Origin: JBFEYJ01 sp041562215
GTDB taxonomy: Bacteria > Pseudomonadota > Gammaproteobacteria > Thiohalomonadales > Thiohalomonadaceae
Direction of reading: 5' to 3'
DNA: 5,880 bases
Assembly (NCBI GenBank): GCA_041562215.1
Contig: JBFEYJ010000191.1
Location: 1-5,880, forward strand
A program made the translations under genes and the position numbers. The notes beneath the pieces were generated by a model. It was not told the DNA's origin. It made no database searches and was given only the letters and a program-made list of their open reading frames with translations. Shown here piece after piece: positions 1 through 5,880 of this stretch. The stretch's first letter is position 1; each line of letters begins with the position of its first letter.

Positions 1-341
1 ACATTAAGCCGCAGGTCGATCACATCATCTTCCCGGACGGCAAGAAGATCATCCTGCTGGCCGAGGGGCGTCTGGTCAATCTTGGTTGTGCTACCGGTCA
101 CCCCAGCTTTGTCATGTCCGCCTCTTTCACCAATCAGGTGATTGCGCAGATCGAGCTGTGGAACAACCATGAGGAATACGACAATCAGGTCTATGTCCTT
201 CCCAAACACCTGGACGAGAAAGTAGCACGCCTCCATCTGTCCAAGATTGGTGCACAACTCACCACCATGACGGAAAAGCAGTCAGACTACCTTGGCGTCC
301 CCGTCGAAGGCCCTTATAAGTCTGATCACTACCGCTACTAA
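1..341 (+). CDS. ahcY: S-adenosylhomocysteinase (adenosylhomocysteinase), C-terminal part
   Basis: This is the 3' end of a gene that starts before the window; the frame is open from base 3 and ends at TAA 339-341, giving 112 residues. The enzyme reversibly hydrolyses S-adenosylhomocysteine to homocysteine and adenosine in the cytoplasm, using tightly bound NAD, and relieves product inhibition of SAM-dependent methyltransferases. The visible part carries the family block GCATGHPSFVMSASFTNQ, which lines the active site and NAD-binding region, then the QIELW segment and the C-terminal tail ending KSDHYRY. In known SAH hydrolases the Lys and Tyr of this tail reach into the NAD site of the neighbouring subunit, so the C-terminus looks complete and functional. 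metF follows after 60 bases on the same strand, consistent with a methyl-cycle operon. Any SAH riboswitch or promoter would lie upstream, outside the window. Identification is very secure. Confidence 0.97.
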   Translation, partial: IKPQVDHIIFPDGKKIILLAEGRLVNLGCATGHPSFVMSASFTNQVIAQIELWNNHEEYDNQVYVLPKHLDEKVARLHLSKIGAQLTTMTEKQSDYLGVPVEGPYKSDHYRY

Positions 342-354
342 CCAGTTGGAAGAC

Positions 355-378
355 AAGGGATGGTAAATACTGTCCCTT
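355..378 (+). promoter_or_regulatory. 10-bp stem-loop in the ahcY-metF intergenic leader
   Basis: Bases 355-364 (AAGGGATGGT) pair with 369-378 (ACTGTCCCTT) around the tetraloop AAAT. All ten positions pair, two of them as G-U. The hairpin lies 13 bases after the ahcY stop and ends 11 bases before the metF Shine-Dalgarno. Only a short T4 run (384-387) follows, with no real U-tract, so a strong intrinsic terminator is unlikely. It could set relative expression of the two genes through attenuation, RNA processing or transcript-end protection. The function is inferred; the pairing is visible. Confidence 0.55.
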
Positions 379-389
379 CGTCATTTTCC

Positions 390-396
390 GGAGGAG
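390..396 (+). promoter_or_regulatory. Shine-Dalgarno that decides the metF start
   Basis: The sequence GGAGGAG lies 5 bases before the GTG at 402-404. It is a near-consensus ribosome binding site at good spacing. The in-frame ATG at 360 has only poorly placed purines (GGAAGA 348-353; AAGGG directly adjacent) and lies inside the stem of the hairpin at 355-378. The GTG at 402 is therefore the favoured start. Confidence 0.8.
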
Positions 397-401
397 TTAA
401 C

Positions 402-1256
402 GTGGAATCTCAGAAAGTTCACCCCCGGCAATTCAGTTTTGAATTCTTCCCACCCAAAACCGAAGAGGGTGCAGGCAAGCTGCGCGCAACGCGTGAAGAA
501 CTAGCCAAACTTGGACCTAAATATGTATCGGTCACCTTCGGTGCAGGAGGCAGCACTCAGGAAGGCACAGTAGAGACTGTCCGCGAAATGTTCGCCGCAG
601 GACTCGATACCGCGCCCCATCTTTCCTGCATTGGCTCCTCCAGAGAAGCCATACTTGGGTTGCTAAATACTTACATCAAAATGGGCATCACCCGCATCGT
701 TGCCCTGCGCGGAGATATGCCCTCAGGGATGCGAGAAACCGGTGCATTTCACTACGCGAATGAGCTGGTCGAATTTATCCGCAAGGAGACTGGTGATCAC
801 TTCCATATCGAGGTTGCGGCCTACCCCGAGTTTCATCCCCAGGCTCCCTCAGCTGAGGCTGATCTGGATAACTTTGCCCGCAAGGTCGAAGCCGGCGCCA
901 ATGCCGCGATCACTCAGTATTTTTACAATATCGACGCTTATCTGCGTTTCATCGAAGAGATTGAGAAACGCGGGATAGATATTCCCATCGTCCCAGGCAT
1001 TATGCCCATAACCAACATCAAGCAGCTTGCCCGCTTCTCCACCATGTGTGGTGCTGAGATCCCACGCTGGCTTCTGCTGCGTCTTGAGGCCTATGGCGAT
1101 GATATGCGCTCTCTTCGCGCATTTGGGCTGGATGTCACGACCGATCTCAGCAGACGGCTGCTAGAGGCCGGCGCCCCAGGACTTCACTTCTACACGATGA
1201 ATCAGGTCGAACCGACACGGATCATCTGGACTAATCTTGGGCTCAGTGGCCAATAA
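402..1256 (+). CDS. metF: 5,10-methylenetetrahydrofolate reductase
   Basis: MetF reduces 5,10-methylene-THF to 5-methyl-THF using FAD and NAD(P)H, supplying the methyl group for methionine synthesis from homocysteine. It is a cytoplasmic TIM-barrel flavoprotein. From the GTG at 402 it has 284 residues, near the usual bacterial length (E. coli 296). Family blocks appear in order: SFEFFPPKT near residue 12, with Glu14 matching the catalytic Glu28 of E. coli; VTFGAGG at 44-50; LRGDMPSG at 102-109, with Asp105 matching the flavin-contacting Asp120; AAYPEFHP at 139-146; ITQYFYN with Gln172 matching the folate-binding Gln183; PGIMPITN; and the C-terminal LHFYTMN. An in-frame ATG at 360 would add 14 unconserved residues and has a poor ribosome site. 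It follows ahcY by 60 bases on the same strand, linking homocysteine production to its remethylation. No missing key residue is seen. Confidence 0.96.
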   Translation: MESQKVHPRQFSFEFFPPKTEEGAGKLRATREELAKLGPKYVSVTFGAGGSTQEGTVETVREMFAAGLDTAPHLSCIGSSREAILGLLNTYIKMGITRIVALRGDMPSGMRETGAFHYANELVEFIRKETGDHFHIEVAAYPEFHPQAPSAEADLDNFARKVEAGANAAITQYFYNIDAYLRFIEEIEKRGIDIPIVPGIMPITNIKQLARFSTMCGAEIPRWLLLRLEAYGDDMRSLRAFGLDVTTDLSRRLLEAGAPGLHFYTMNQVEPTRIIWTNLGLSGQ

Positions 1257-1325
1257 CGTCCGAATTACGATGACTGCCACCCATCATAAGCTATCCGGCC
1301 AGCGGTAGTTCACGGCTAAATGACC

Positions 1326-1353
1326 TCACTTTGCCAAGGATAGGGCAAAGTGA
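1326..1353 (+). repeat. Perfect 10-bp inverted repeat between metF and rsmE
   Basis: TCACTTTGCC (1326-1335) is exactly repeated in inverted form as GGCAAAGTGA (1344-1353), with an 8-base spacer. It is 69 bases past the metF stop and 41 bases before the rsmE ATG. No U-tract follows on either strand, so it is not a classical intrinsic terminator. It could be an RNA stem-loop closing the ahcY-metF message or an operator-like site ahead of rsmE. The rest of the 1257-1394 gap shows nothing I can name; I could not find a well-spaced sigma-70 promoter in it. Confidence 0.5.
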
Positions 1354-1394
1354 TCGGCAGCATAATTATCACGTGCGGAGCAATACAGAAGAGC

Positions 1395-2123
1395 ATGCGT
1401 ACCCCTCGAATATTTCATCCCCAACCTCTCACCCCTATGAGTGAGGTTGCTCTTGAGGCTAATGCCGCACGCCATGTTTCCAAGGTGCTTCGGCTTGGCG
1501 CCGGAGCTTCTCTAAGGCTGTTTGACGGCCAGGGTGGCGAGTACCCTTCGAGGATTCACGATGTCGGCAAGCGCGAAGTACTCGTTGCGGTTGGCGAGCA
1601 CCAACAAACTGAGGTTGAGTCTCCGCTAAAGGTCACCCTCGCCCAGGGAATATCGAAAGGTGAGCGCATGGATTTCACTCTGCAGAAGGCCGTCGAACTA
1701 GGGATACAACGAATCGTGCCACTGACGACAGAACACTCGGTAGTTAACCTCAAAGGCGAACGTCGTGACAGGAAACTCGAACACTGGCTTGGGGTGATCA
1801 TCAGCGCCTGTGAGCAGTGCGGCCGCAACACCCTCCCAGAATTACTACCGATGCAATCGCTGGAATCATGGATCGCATCTACTCAGCAGGGGCTACACCT
1901 GTTACTGGATCATCGAGCGGATGCAGGCATCAGTAACCTTAGTAAAACCGATGCTGTAACCTTACTCATTGGCCCGGAGGGAGGGCTATCAGAGAATGAG
2001 CGGAACAAAGCATATGAAGCGGGATATACAGGACTGCGTCTTGGCCCCCGAGTGCTTCGTACGGAAACCGCGGCGCTGACAGCACTGGCCGCACTCCAGT
2101 CGCATTGGGGCGACCTTACCTAA
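1395..2123 (+). CDS. rsmE: 16S rRNA (uracil-1498-N3)-methyltransferase
   Basis: RsmE transfers a methyl group from SAM to N3 of U1498 in helix 44 of 16S rRNA, acting on the 30S subunit. The 242-residue product matches the family length (E. coli 243). It opens with MRTPRIFHPQPL, very like E. coli RsmE, which fixes the ATG at 1395. The frame continues upstream to a GTG at 1350, but those 15 extra residues are unlike the family and that GTG overlaps the inverted repeat. Residues 1-75 form the PUA-like RNA-binding part, including the LFDG segment. The SPOUT knot domain follows, with KVTLAQGISKGERMDFTLQK near 79-98, ACEQCGRN near 138-145, the SAM-binding LLIGPEGGLSENE near 190-202 and LGPRVLRTETAALTAL at 216-231. 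All the expected motifs are intact. The ribosome site is weak (AGAAGAG, very close to the ATG). It is probably a separate unit from ahcY-metF, given the 138-base gap, and it converges on the cytochrome gene. Confidence 0.95.
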   Translation: MRTPRIFHPQPLTPMSEVALEANAARHVSKVLRLGAGASLRLFDGQGGEYPSRIHDVGKREVLVAVGEHQQTEVESPLKVTLAQGISKGERMDFTLQKAVELGIQRIVPLTTEHSVVNLKGERRDRKLEHWLGVIISACEQCGRNTLPELLPMQSLESWIASTQQGLHLLLDHRADAGISNLSKTDAVTLLIGPEGGLSENERNKAYEAGYTGLRLGPRVLRTETAALTALAALQSHWGDLT

Positions 2124-2137
2124 TTACTGACTATGGT

Positions 2138-2182
2138 TCCGAACCTCACTGACGACTATAGCCGATCATGTGTGGTTTCGGA
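2138..2182. terminator. Imperfect stem-loop between convergent rsmE and cytochrome genes
   Basis: Bases 2138-2149 (TCCGAACCTCAC) can pair with 2170-2182 (GTGTGGTTTCGGA), with one bulged T at 2176, one T-T mismatch and a 20-base loop. It occupies most of the 79-base gap between the two stop codons, where a bidirectional terminator is expected. Neither side has a clear U-tract, so intrinsic termination is only a suggestion. Within it, GGTTCCGAACC (2135-2145) is a short palindrome of its own. Confidence 0.35.
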
Positions 2183-2202
2183 GTAATAATGGCCTTCGAT
2201 GT

Positions 2203-2892
2203 TTATTTAAGCAAGGCAATATAATGGGCAATTCCCTCGATCTCCTCATCGCTCAGGCGTGAGGTTACCTGTTCCATGCTGGCATTTCTGCGTTTGTTTT
2301 CACTACGCTCACCGCTATTATTTGCAGCTGCCCTGAATCGCTTTAGCGTCATCTGAACATAATCAACCTGCTGCCCCGCCAAACGTGAATAACCTTCTTC
2401 ACCACGACCATCTTCACCGTGACAACGGAAACAGACATTTTTATATATATGCTCTCCCTTTAACGCCAATACCGGATTCGCATCGACAGGCTTTAACTCC
2501 TGAGATGTAAAATAGACGGCAAGGTTGACCTTATCCTGGAAAGTGAAGTCACTAGCCAGGGTCTGCATGACAAAATTCTTCCTCGTGCCATCAATAAACT
2601 TACCGATTTGTTCAATGATATAAGCGGGATTCTGGCTTGCCAGATTAGGAATATCAGGTTTTTTACTGTTCCCATCGACGCCATGACAATGGCCACATAG
2701 TATGGAACGTTCCTTCCCTCGGCTTATGGCCTCCTCGTAGGCCTGTTTATTGTGAAAATCCTTTTCAATCTCAGCCATAATCCGTTCACGTTCAGCCATT
2801 TGTGACGTCTCAGCCATCACCACACTGCTCATTACAAATACAGCTGACAGTCCAAGAACAAGGAAGGAAAAAAATGATTTTATTACGCGCAC
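2203..2892 (-). CDS. Secreted diheme c-type cytochrome, cytochrome c4 family
   Basis: From the GTG at 2892 this encodes 229 residues. The N-terminus is a signal peptide: basic RVIK, a hydrophobic run FFSFLVLGLSAVFVM, and a likely cleavage after VMA (residue 27), so the mature protein is periplasmic. After a charged helical stretch of about 38 residues come two c-type domains. The first has CGHCH at 66-70 with Met109 (FVMQ) as probable sixth ligand; the second has CFRCH at 154-158 with Met206 (ASMEQ). Two Met-ligated c hemes in tandem is the cytochrome c4 plan; such proteins usually carry electrons to terminal oxidases. Family membership is secure, the partner is unknown. Start choice: GTG 2892 has GGGAG five bases upstream and gives a clean signal peptide; ATG 2904 or GTG 2913 are possible but lack a visible ribosome site. 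It begins 26 bases after the CheW-like gene's stop, so it is probably cotranscribed with it. Confidence 0.9.
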   Translation of the reverse strand: MRVIKSFFSFLVLGLSAVFVMSSVVMAETSQMAERERIMAEIEKDFHNKQAYEEAISRGKERSILCGHCHGVDGNSKKPDIPNLASQNPAYIIEQIGKFIDGTRKNFVMQTLASDFTFQDKVNLAVYFTSQELKPVDANPVLALKGEHIYKNVCFRCHGEDGRGEEGYSRLAGQQVDYVQMTLKRFRAAANNSGERSENKRRNASMEQVTSRLSDEEIEGIAHYIALLK

Positions 2893-2918
2893 GAAAGCTC
2901 CCATTAGTGACACAATAT

Positions 2919-3422
2919 TTAATCTGCAGAAATCCCAAGGTGTTCAAGCATCTTTTCCATTACATCTATATTCGGAACAATTACATTTTCTCCATTGAGC
3001 CGCAATTGAGCCAGCATGACAGGACGATCATCCACCGCCTCATTGTTTAGCATCAGGACATCATTCGTGACCATGTGCAAGTGAGGCATCCCACTAATTC
3101 GAATGGCGATAAAGGGGATGCGATTGCTCCCGTTAAGTGTGTTACACACCACATAACGGGATCCCTCCTGATCTGGGGCCTGCTCCTGCCCCATCAGCTT
3201 TTCAAAGCAAAACAGGGGGACATTCCGCCCACGCCAGACTAGCATCCCAAGCAGCCATTCCGGCATGTGACCGGCAGCCTCCACTTCTCGGTAGTCAAGC
3301 ACTTCAGCAATGACAGTACTCGGCACCAATAGCGTCATGTTATTTAGGGGTAAGGTGAAACTGCGAACCTTCAGTTCAGCAATCTCTTCGTCTGTTAATG
3401 TAGTTGGCGATGTTTCTAACAT
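2919..3422 (-). CDS. chpC: CheW-like adaptor protein, ChpC type
   Basis: The 167-residue product is cytoplasmic and is a single CheW-like domain (about residues 18-160) after a short acidic leader. CheW-type proteins couple a chemoreceptor to the CheA-type kinase through two SH3-like beta barrels. Visible signs are the first strands RSFTLPLNNMTLLVPSTVIAEV and the conserved WLLGMLVWRGRNVPLFCFE near 56-74 (hydrophobic-G-x-x-x-WRGxxxP). The C-terminal half has the expected alternation of hydrophobic strands. It starts 24 bases downstream of the chpA-like kinase on the same strand. In Pseudomonas the Chp system has two CheW homologues, PilI and ChpC, and ChpC is the one encoded downstream of ChpA. 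Position and the leader sequence before the domain therefore favour ChpC over PilI. A weak AAGA lies just before the ATG, so expression may rely on coupling to the upstream gene. CheW family is secure; the ChpC name is inferred from context. Confidence 0.85.
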   Translation of the reverse strand: MLETSPTTLTDEEIAELKVRSFTLPLNNMTLLVPSTVIAEVLDYREVEAAGHMPEWLLGMLVWRGRNVPLFCFEKLMGQEQAPDQEGSRYVVCNTLNGSNRIPFIAIRISGMPHLHMVTNDVLMLNNEAVDDRPVMLAQLRLNGENVIVPNIDVMEKMLEHLGISAD

Positions 3423-3446
3423 AGTCTTATGCCGAGGGCTTCCTTA

Positions 3447-5880
3447 TCAAGAGTGTCCTGCGATCAGTGTTTCGATATTGCGCAGCAAATCCACTTCCGT
3501 ATACGGTTTACCCATATATTTATTGACACCAATATCCATTGCCCGCTGACGATGTTTATCACCCGTTCTAGAAGTAATCATGATAATCGGTATATTTTTC
3601 AATCGCTCCGAATTGCGCATATGGGTAGCCAGCTCAAATCCATCCATACGCGGCATTTCGATATCAAGCAGCATGACATCGGGAATGGTCTCATCAAGCA
3701 CACTTAGTGCATCGATGCCGTCCTTGGCAGTGATACACTTCAAATTATGCCGTTTAAGCAGGCGTTCAGTGACTTTTCGAACCGTGATCGAATCGTCAAC
3801 CACCATTATCGTCGGCTCCGTATCCACTGCAGGTACACCGACAGTCGACTGAATTACACTTCCTTTGTTACCCTGGCGAGCCATACCGCGGCGAATAAGC
3901 GATGGCATATCGATAATGAGCGCGACACTGCCATCCGCCAGGATAGTCGCCCCGGCAAGATCCTGAAGCGTACTAAGTTGAGGCCCGAGTGATTTCACCA
4001 CAATTTCACGGCTACCAATCAAGCCGTCGATGGCAAAAGCAATTCGCTGCTCTCCACTTTTAGTCAACAACAGGGCATGCTTGGTTAATTCTGTCGCGGA
4101 AGGACCAGAACTCCCTCCGAGAAGCCCTGTCAGGTGCAATACATCATATTCTTCACCAACCCATGTGAAGACAGGATTTTCCTGGTTGAGGAGAGACGCA
4201 AGCTCTGTTGCACTAATTCGTTCAATGCCACTGATACTCATCAAGGGTATAGCATAGACATCCTCAGCAACGTTGACGAGCAAAGCGCGGCTGACCGATA
4301 AGGTGAGAGGCAAGCGCACTGTCAACATGGTACCCAGTCCTGGGGATGAGTCGATTTCCAGTACGCCGCCCAGCTGCTTGATTTCACTATTGACAACATC
4401 CATGCCAACGCCACGACCGGAGATCTGGCTCACGGACTTTGCTGTAGAAAAACCTGACTCCAGTATAAAGCCCATGATTTCCTTGTCACTGAGCTTAGAC
4501 CAATCCTCCATCAAGCCTCGTTCTATGGCTTTTTTCTTCACGGCGTCGAGATTGATACCAACACCGTCATCGCTGACCCGAACAATGAATTCGGAGCCCT
4601 CTCGCGACAATGCAATAGTGATATTCCCCGCCTCCGGCTTACCTGTTGCCAGACGTGCCTGAATGTCTTCTATACCATGAGCAATGGAGTTTCGGACCAT
4701 ATGCTCAAGCGGAGCCATCATCCGCTCGACCACATTACGATCCATCTCAACATCGGCACCGGTAAAAGAAAGGGTGGCACGTTTACCCAGCTCGGAGGAT
4801 GTCTGCCGTACTATTCTTCGCAACCTCGGGGCGTACTCCACCAAAGGCACCATGCGCGTGTGCATCAGACTTTCTTGCAACTCGGTATTAACGCGAGATT
4901 GTTGCAGCAACAAGGTTTCTGATTCCCGAGTAAGATTCAGGAGGATATTTTCGATACTCCCAAGGTCGCTTAAGCTCTCGACCATAGACCGGGATAGCTC
5001 CTGCATCTGTGTGAAACGGTCAAACTCCAGTGGGTCAAATTCCTCGTAGCCTTTATTTTGCACCTCTTCCCTGCGCGACTCGATTTGTCCTTCCGTTTCA
5101 ATATCAAACTGACGCACCTGTTCACGCAACCGATGTACTGTCTGATCCATTTCACCGATGCTTGAACGGAAAGAGCCAATCTGCTGCTCAACACGAGATC
5201 GATAAATGCTCACCTCACCGGCATAATTGACCAGGTTATCGAGCAAATCAGCGCGGACGCGCACCATCTCATGCTGTATCCGTGGTGCCCTGCGCCGGTT
5301 ATCGTCATCCTCGTCGGCTTTTTCGATACTTTCTCGCGCCTTGCTGATATCAACAACTTTTTCGCGACTGCCGAGTTCCGCGGTGGCTATAGAGAGGATT
5401 TCCCTGATATCCGCAACGATAAAGCTGCTATCATCTAACGGCTCAAGAGTCTTGACCTGTGTCATCATCAGTTGAACACGATCCAGAACAACTATCATCA
5501 AATCGCTGTTTTTTTTTGATGCCGGAACGTAGCCGTCATTAATAGCCGTCAACAGTTCGACAAATGCGTCGGTCAACGCAACAATTTCATTGATGCCAAA
5601 CTCTGCACTGACGCTCCCCAGCTTGTTTCCAGAACGTCTGAGACTATCGAACAAGCCACGGTCATTGATATCACGCATCCAGGTGCTGAGAGAATACTCA
5701 ACATCTGATAACGCCTGCTCCAGTGCCGATAAGTCAGGCTCGATCTCAGGCAGCGAGCCTGTGGGGTTCAAATCAGGTACTGGCTTAACGGGAGTAACCG
5801 TCTGCTCCTGTGCACCGTCCTCCTCGGCGGTAATCACCTGCTCCTGTCCACCGTTATCCCCGGCAGTAACCGACGACTCC
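3447..5880 (-). CDS. chpA: CheA-type hybrid chemosensory histidine kinase, ChpA/PilL type, 5' end outside window
   Basis: The reading frame is open to the right edge with no stop, so about 810 C-terminal residues are seen and the N-terminus is missing. A GTG at 5835-5837 is in frame but is inside a linker and is not taken as the start. Numbering from that codon: acidic linker with tandem repeats to about 35; an Hpt-like helical domain (about 36-150) without phospho-accepting His; a charged linker (165-185); a long dimerization and coiled-coil region (190-330); the HATPase with N box HMVRNSIAHGIE (379-390), G1 DDGVGI (423-428) and G2 GRGVGM (474-479); a CheW-like P5 domain (about 513-650); and a receiver domain (676-793) with acidic pair Asp681/682, phospho-acceptor Asp725, Thr755 and Lys777-Pro. 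Multiple Hpt modules plus a C-terminal receiver is the ChpA plan, known in Pseudomonas to control type IV pili and cAMP. The kinase should sit in a cytoplasmic array with the CheW-like protein encoded next. All kinase and receiver residues are intact. Confidence 0.88.
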   Translation of the reverse strand, partial: ESSVTAGDNGGQEQVITAEEDGAQEQTVTPVKPVPDLNPTGSLPEIEPDLSALEQALSDVEYSLSTWMRDINDRGLFDSLRRSGNKLGSVSAEFGINEIVALTDAFVELLTAINDGYVPASKKNSDLMIVVLDRVQLMMTQVKTLEPLDDSSFIVADIREILSIATAELGSREKVVDISKARESIEKADEDDDNRRRAPRIQHEMVRVRADLLDNLVNYAGEVSIYRSRVEQQIGSFRSSIGEMDQTVHRLREQVRQFDIETEGQIESRREEVQNKGYEEFDPLEFDRFTQMQELSRSMVESLSDLGSIENILLNLTRESETLLLQQSRVNTELQESLMHTRMVPLVEYAPRLRRIVRQTSSELGKRATLSFTGADVEMDRNVVERMMAPLEHMVRNSIAHGIEDIQARLATGKPEAGNITIALSREGSEFIVRVSDDGVGINLDAVKKKAIERGLMEDWSKLSDKEIMGFILESGFSTAKSVSQISGRGVGMDVVNSEIKQLGGVLEIDSSPGLGTMLTVRLPLTLSVSRALLVNVAEDVYAIPLMSISGIERISATELASLLNQENPVFTWVGEEYDVLHLTGLLGGSSGPSATELTKHALLLTKSGEQRIAFAIDGLIGSREIVVKSLGPQLSTLQDLAGATILADGSVALIIDMPSLIRRGMARQGNKGSVIQSTVGVPAVDTEPTIMVVDDSITVRKVTERLLKRHNLKCITAKDGIDALSVLDETIPDVMLLDIEMPRMDGFELATHMRNSERLKNIPIIMITSRTGDKHRQRAMDIGVNKYMGKPYTEVDLLRNIETLIAGHS
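5509..5517 (-). other. A9 homopolymer within chpA with a slippery heptamer
   Basis: On the coding strand nine A residues precede C, read as codons TCA AAA AAA AAC (Ser-Lys-Lys-Asn, residues 107-110 in the numbering used for chpA). The last seven bases are A AAA AAC in the correct phase for -1 frameshifting. A -1 shift here runs 22 codons to a TGA and would remove the kinase and receiver. Whether slippage really occurs is unknown. Confidence 0.4.
5802..5873 (-). repeat. Two 36-base tandem repeats coding a kinase linker
   Basis: On the coding strand, 5873-5838 encodes SVTAGDNGGQEQ and 5837-5802 encodes VITAEEDGAQEQ. The two 36-base units match at 28 of 36 positions by direct comparison. A third unit starts as TVTP at 5801 and then diverges. 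The residues before the first unit (ES) could be the end of another copy, so the array may continue past the window edge. The composition is acidic and Gln/Gly-rich, fitting a flexible linker between Hpt modules. Confidence 0.65.

Noticed and set aside
360..401. N-terminal extension of MetF from ATG 360 (14 extra residues)
   Set aside because: The extension is unlike the family, has no well-placed ribosome site and lies within a hairpin. GTG 402 has GGAGGAG at 5 bases.
1350..1394. N-terminal extension of RsmE from GTG 1350
   Set aside because: The family begins at MRTPRIFHP. The extra 15 residues have no resemblance to it and the GTG falls inside the inverted repeat.
1337..1394. Possible promoter before rsmE using CATAAT at 1361-1366
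   Set aside because: No -35-like element lies at 16-18 bases upstream; the closest TTGCCA (1331-1336) is 24 bases away.
4273..4662. 129-codon open frame on the + strand, antisense to the kinase ATPase domain
   Set aside because: It lies wholly opposite conserved kinase codons, has Ser/Pro/Arg-rich shadow composition and no recognisable domain. Other + strand open frames across 2802-5475, the 700-978 frame inside metF and the 1556-1831 frame opposite rsmE were rejected for the same reason.
5835..5837. GTG as the true start of the kinase
   Set aside because: The frame stays open to the window edge, the codon is inside a tandem repeat, and there is no reason for a ChpA-type protein to begin in the middle of a linker.
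1..5880. Defence system, mobile element, CRISPR array or RNA gene
   Set aside because: All long coding stretches are explained by known housekeeping, respiratory or signalling families, gaps are short, and no terminal repeats, spacer arrays or tRNA-like structures were seen.

Overview
The window looks like an ordinary chromosomal segment of a gammaproteobacterium with roughly 50% GC. The evidence is a methyl-cycle pair ahcY-metF, an RsmE close to the enterobacterial form, a cytochrome c4-type protein, and a ChpA/ChpC-type chemosensory pair of the kind that controls type IV pili in Pseudomonas. I cannot place it below class with confidence. A respiring, pilus-bearing, free-living bacterium fits, but that is inference.

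Layout. On the + strand, bases 1-341 hold the last 112 residues of S-adenosylhomocysteinase (ahcY). After 60 bases containing a strong hairpin comes metF (402-1256, GTG start). A 138-base gap with a perfect 10-bp inverted repeat leads to rsmE (1395-2123). On the - strand, reading from the right edge, are a large CheA-type hybrid kinase (chpA-like, 5' end outside the window, stop at 3447), a CheW-like protein (chpC-like, 2919-3422) and a secreted diheme c-type cytochrome (2203-2892). The two blocks converge at 2124-2202, where an imperfect stem-loop lies.

How the genes work together. AhcY removes S-adenosylhomocysteine and yields homocysteine. MetF supplies the 5-methyltetrahydrofolate used to remethylate it, so the two form one transcription unit for methyl-group recycling. 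RsmE is a SAM-dependent rRNA methyltransferase, but probably sits here as a separate housekeeping gene. On the other strand the kinase and CheW-like adaptor belong to one signalling array. The cytochrome follows so closely that it is probably cotranscribed, which is the least expected feature of the arrangement.

I see no mobile element, CRISPR array, tRNA/rRNA or defence system, and no clearly undescribed system. The points worth a second look are small: the metF leader hairpin, the inverted repeat before rsmE, the cytochrome attached to a chp operon, an Hpt-like domain without its histidine, an A9 slippery tract inside chpA, and a 36-base tandem repeat encoding a kinase linker at the window edge.
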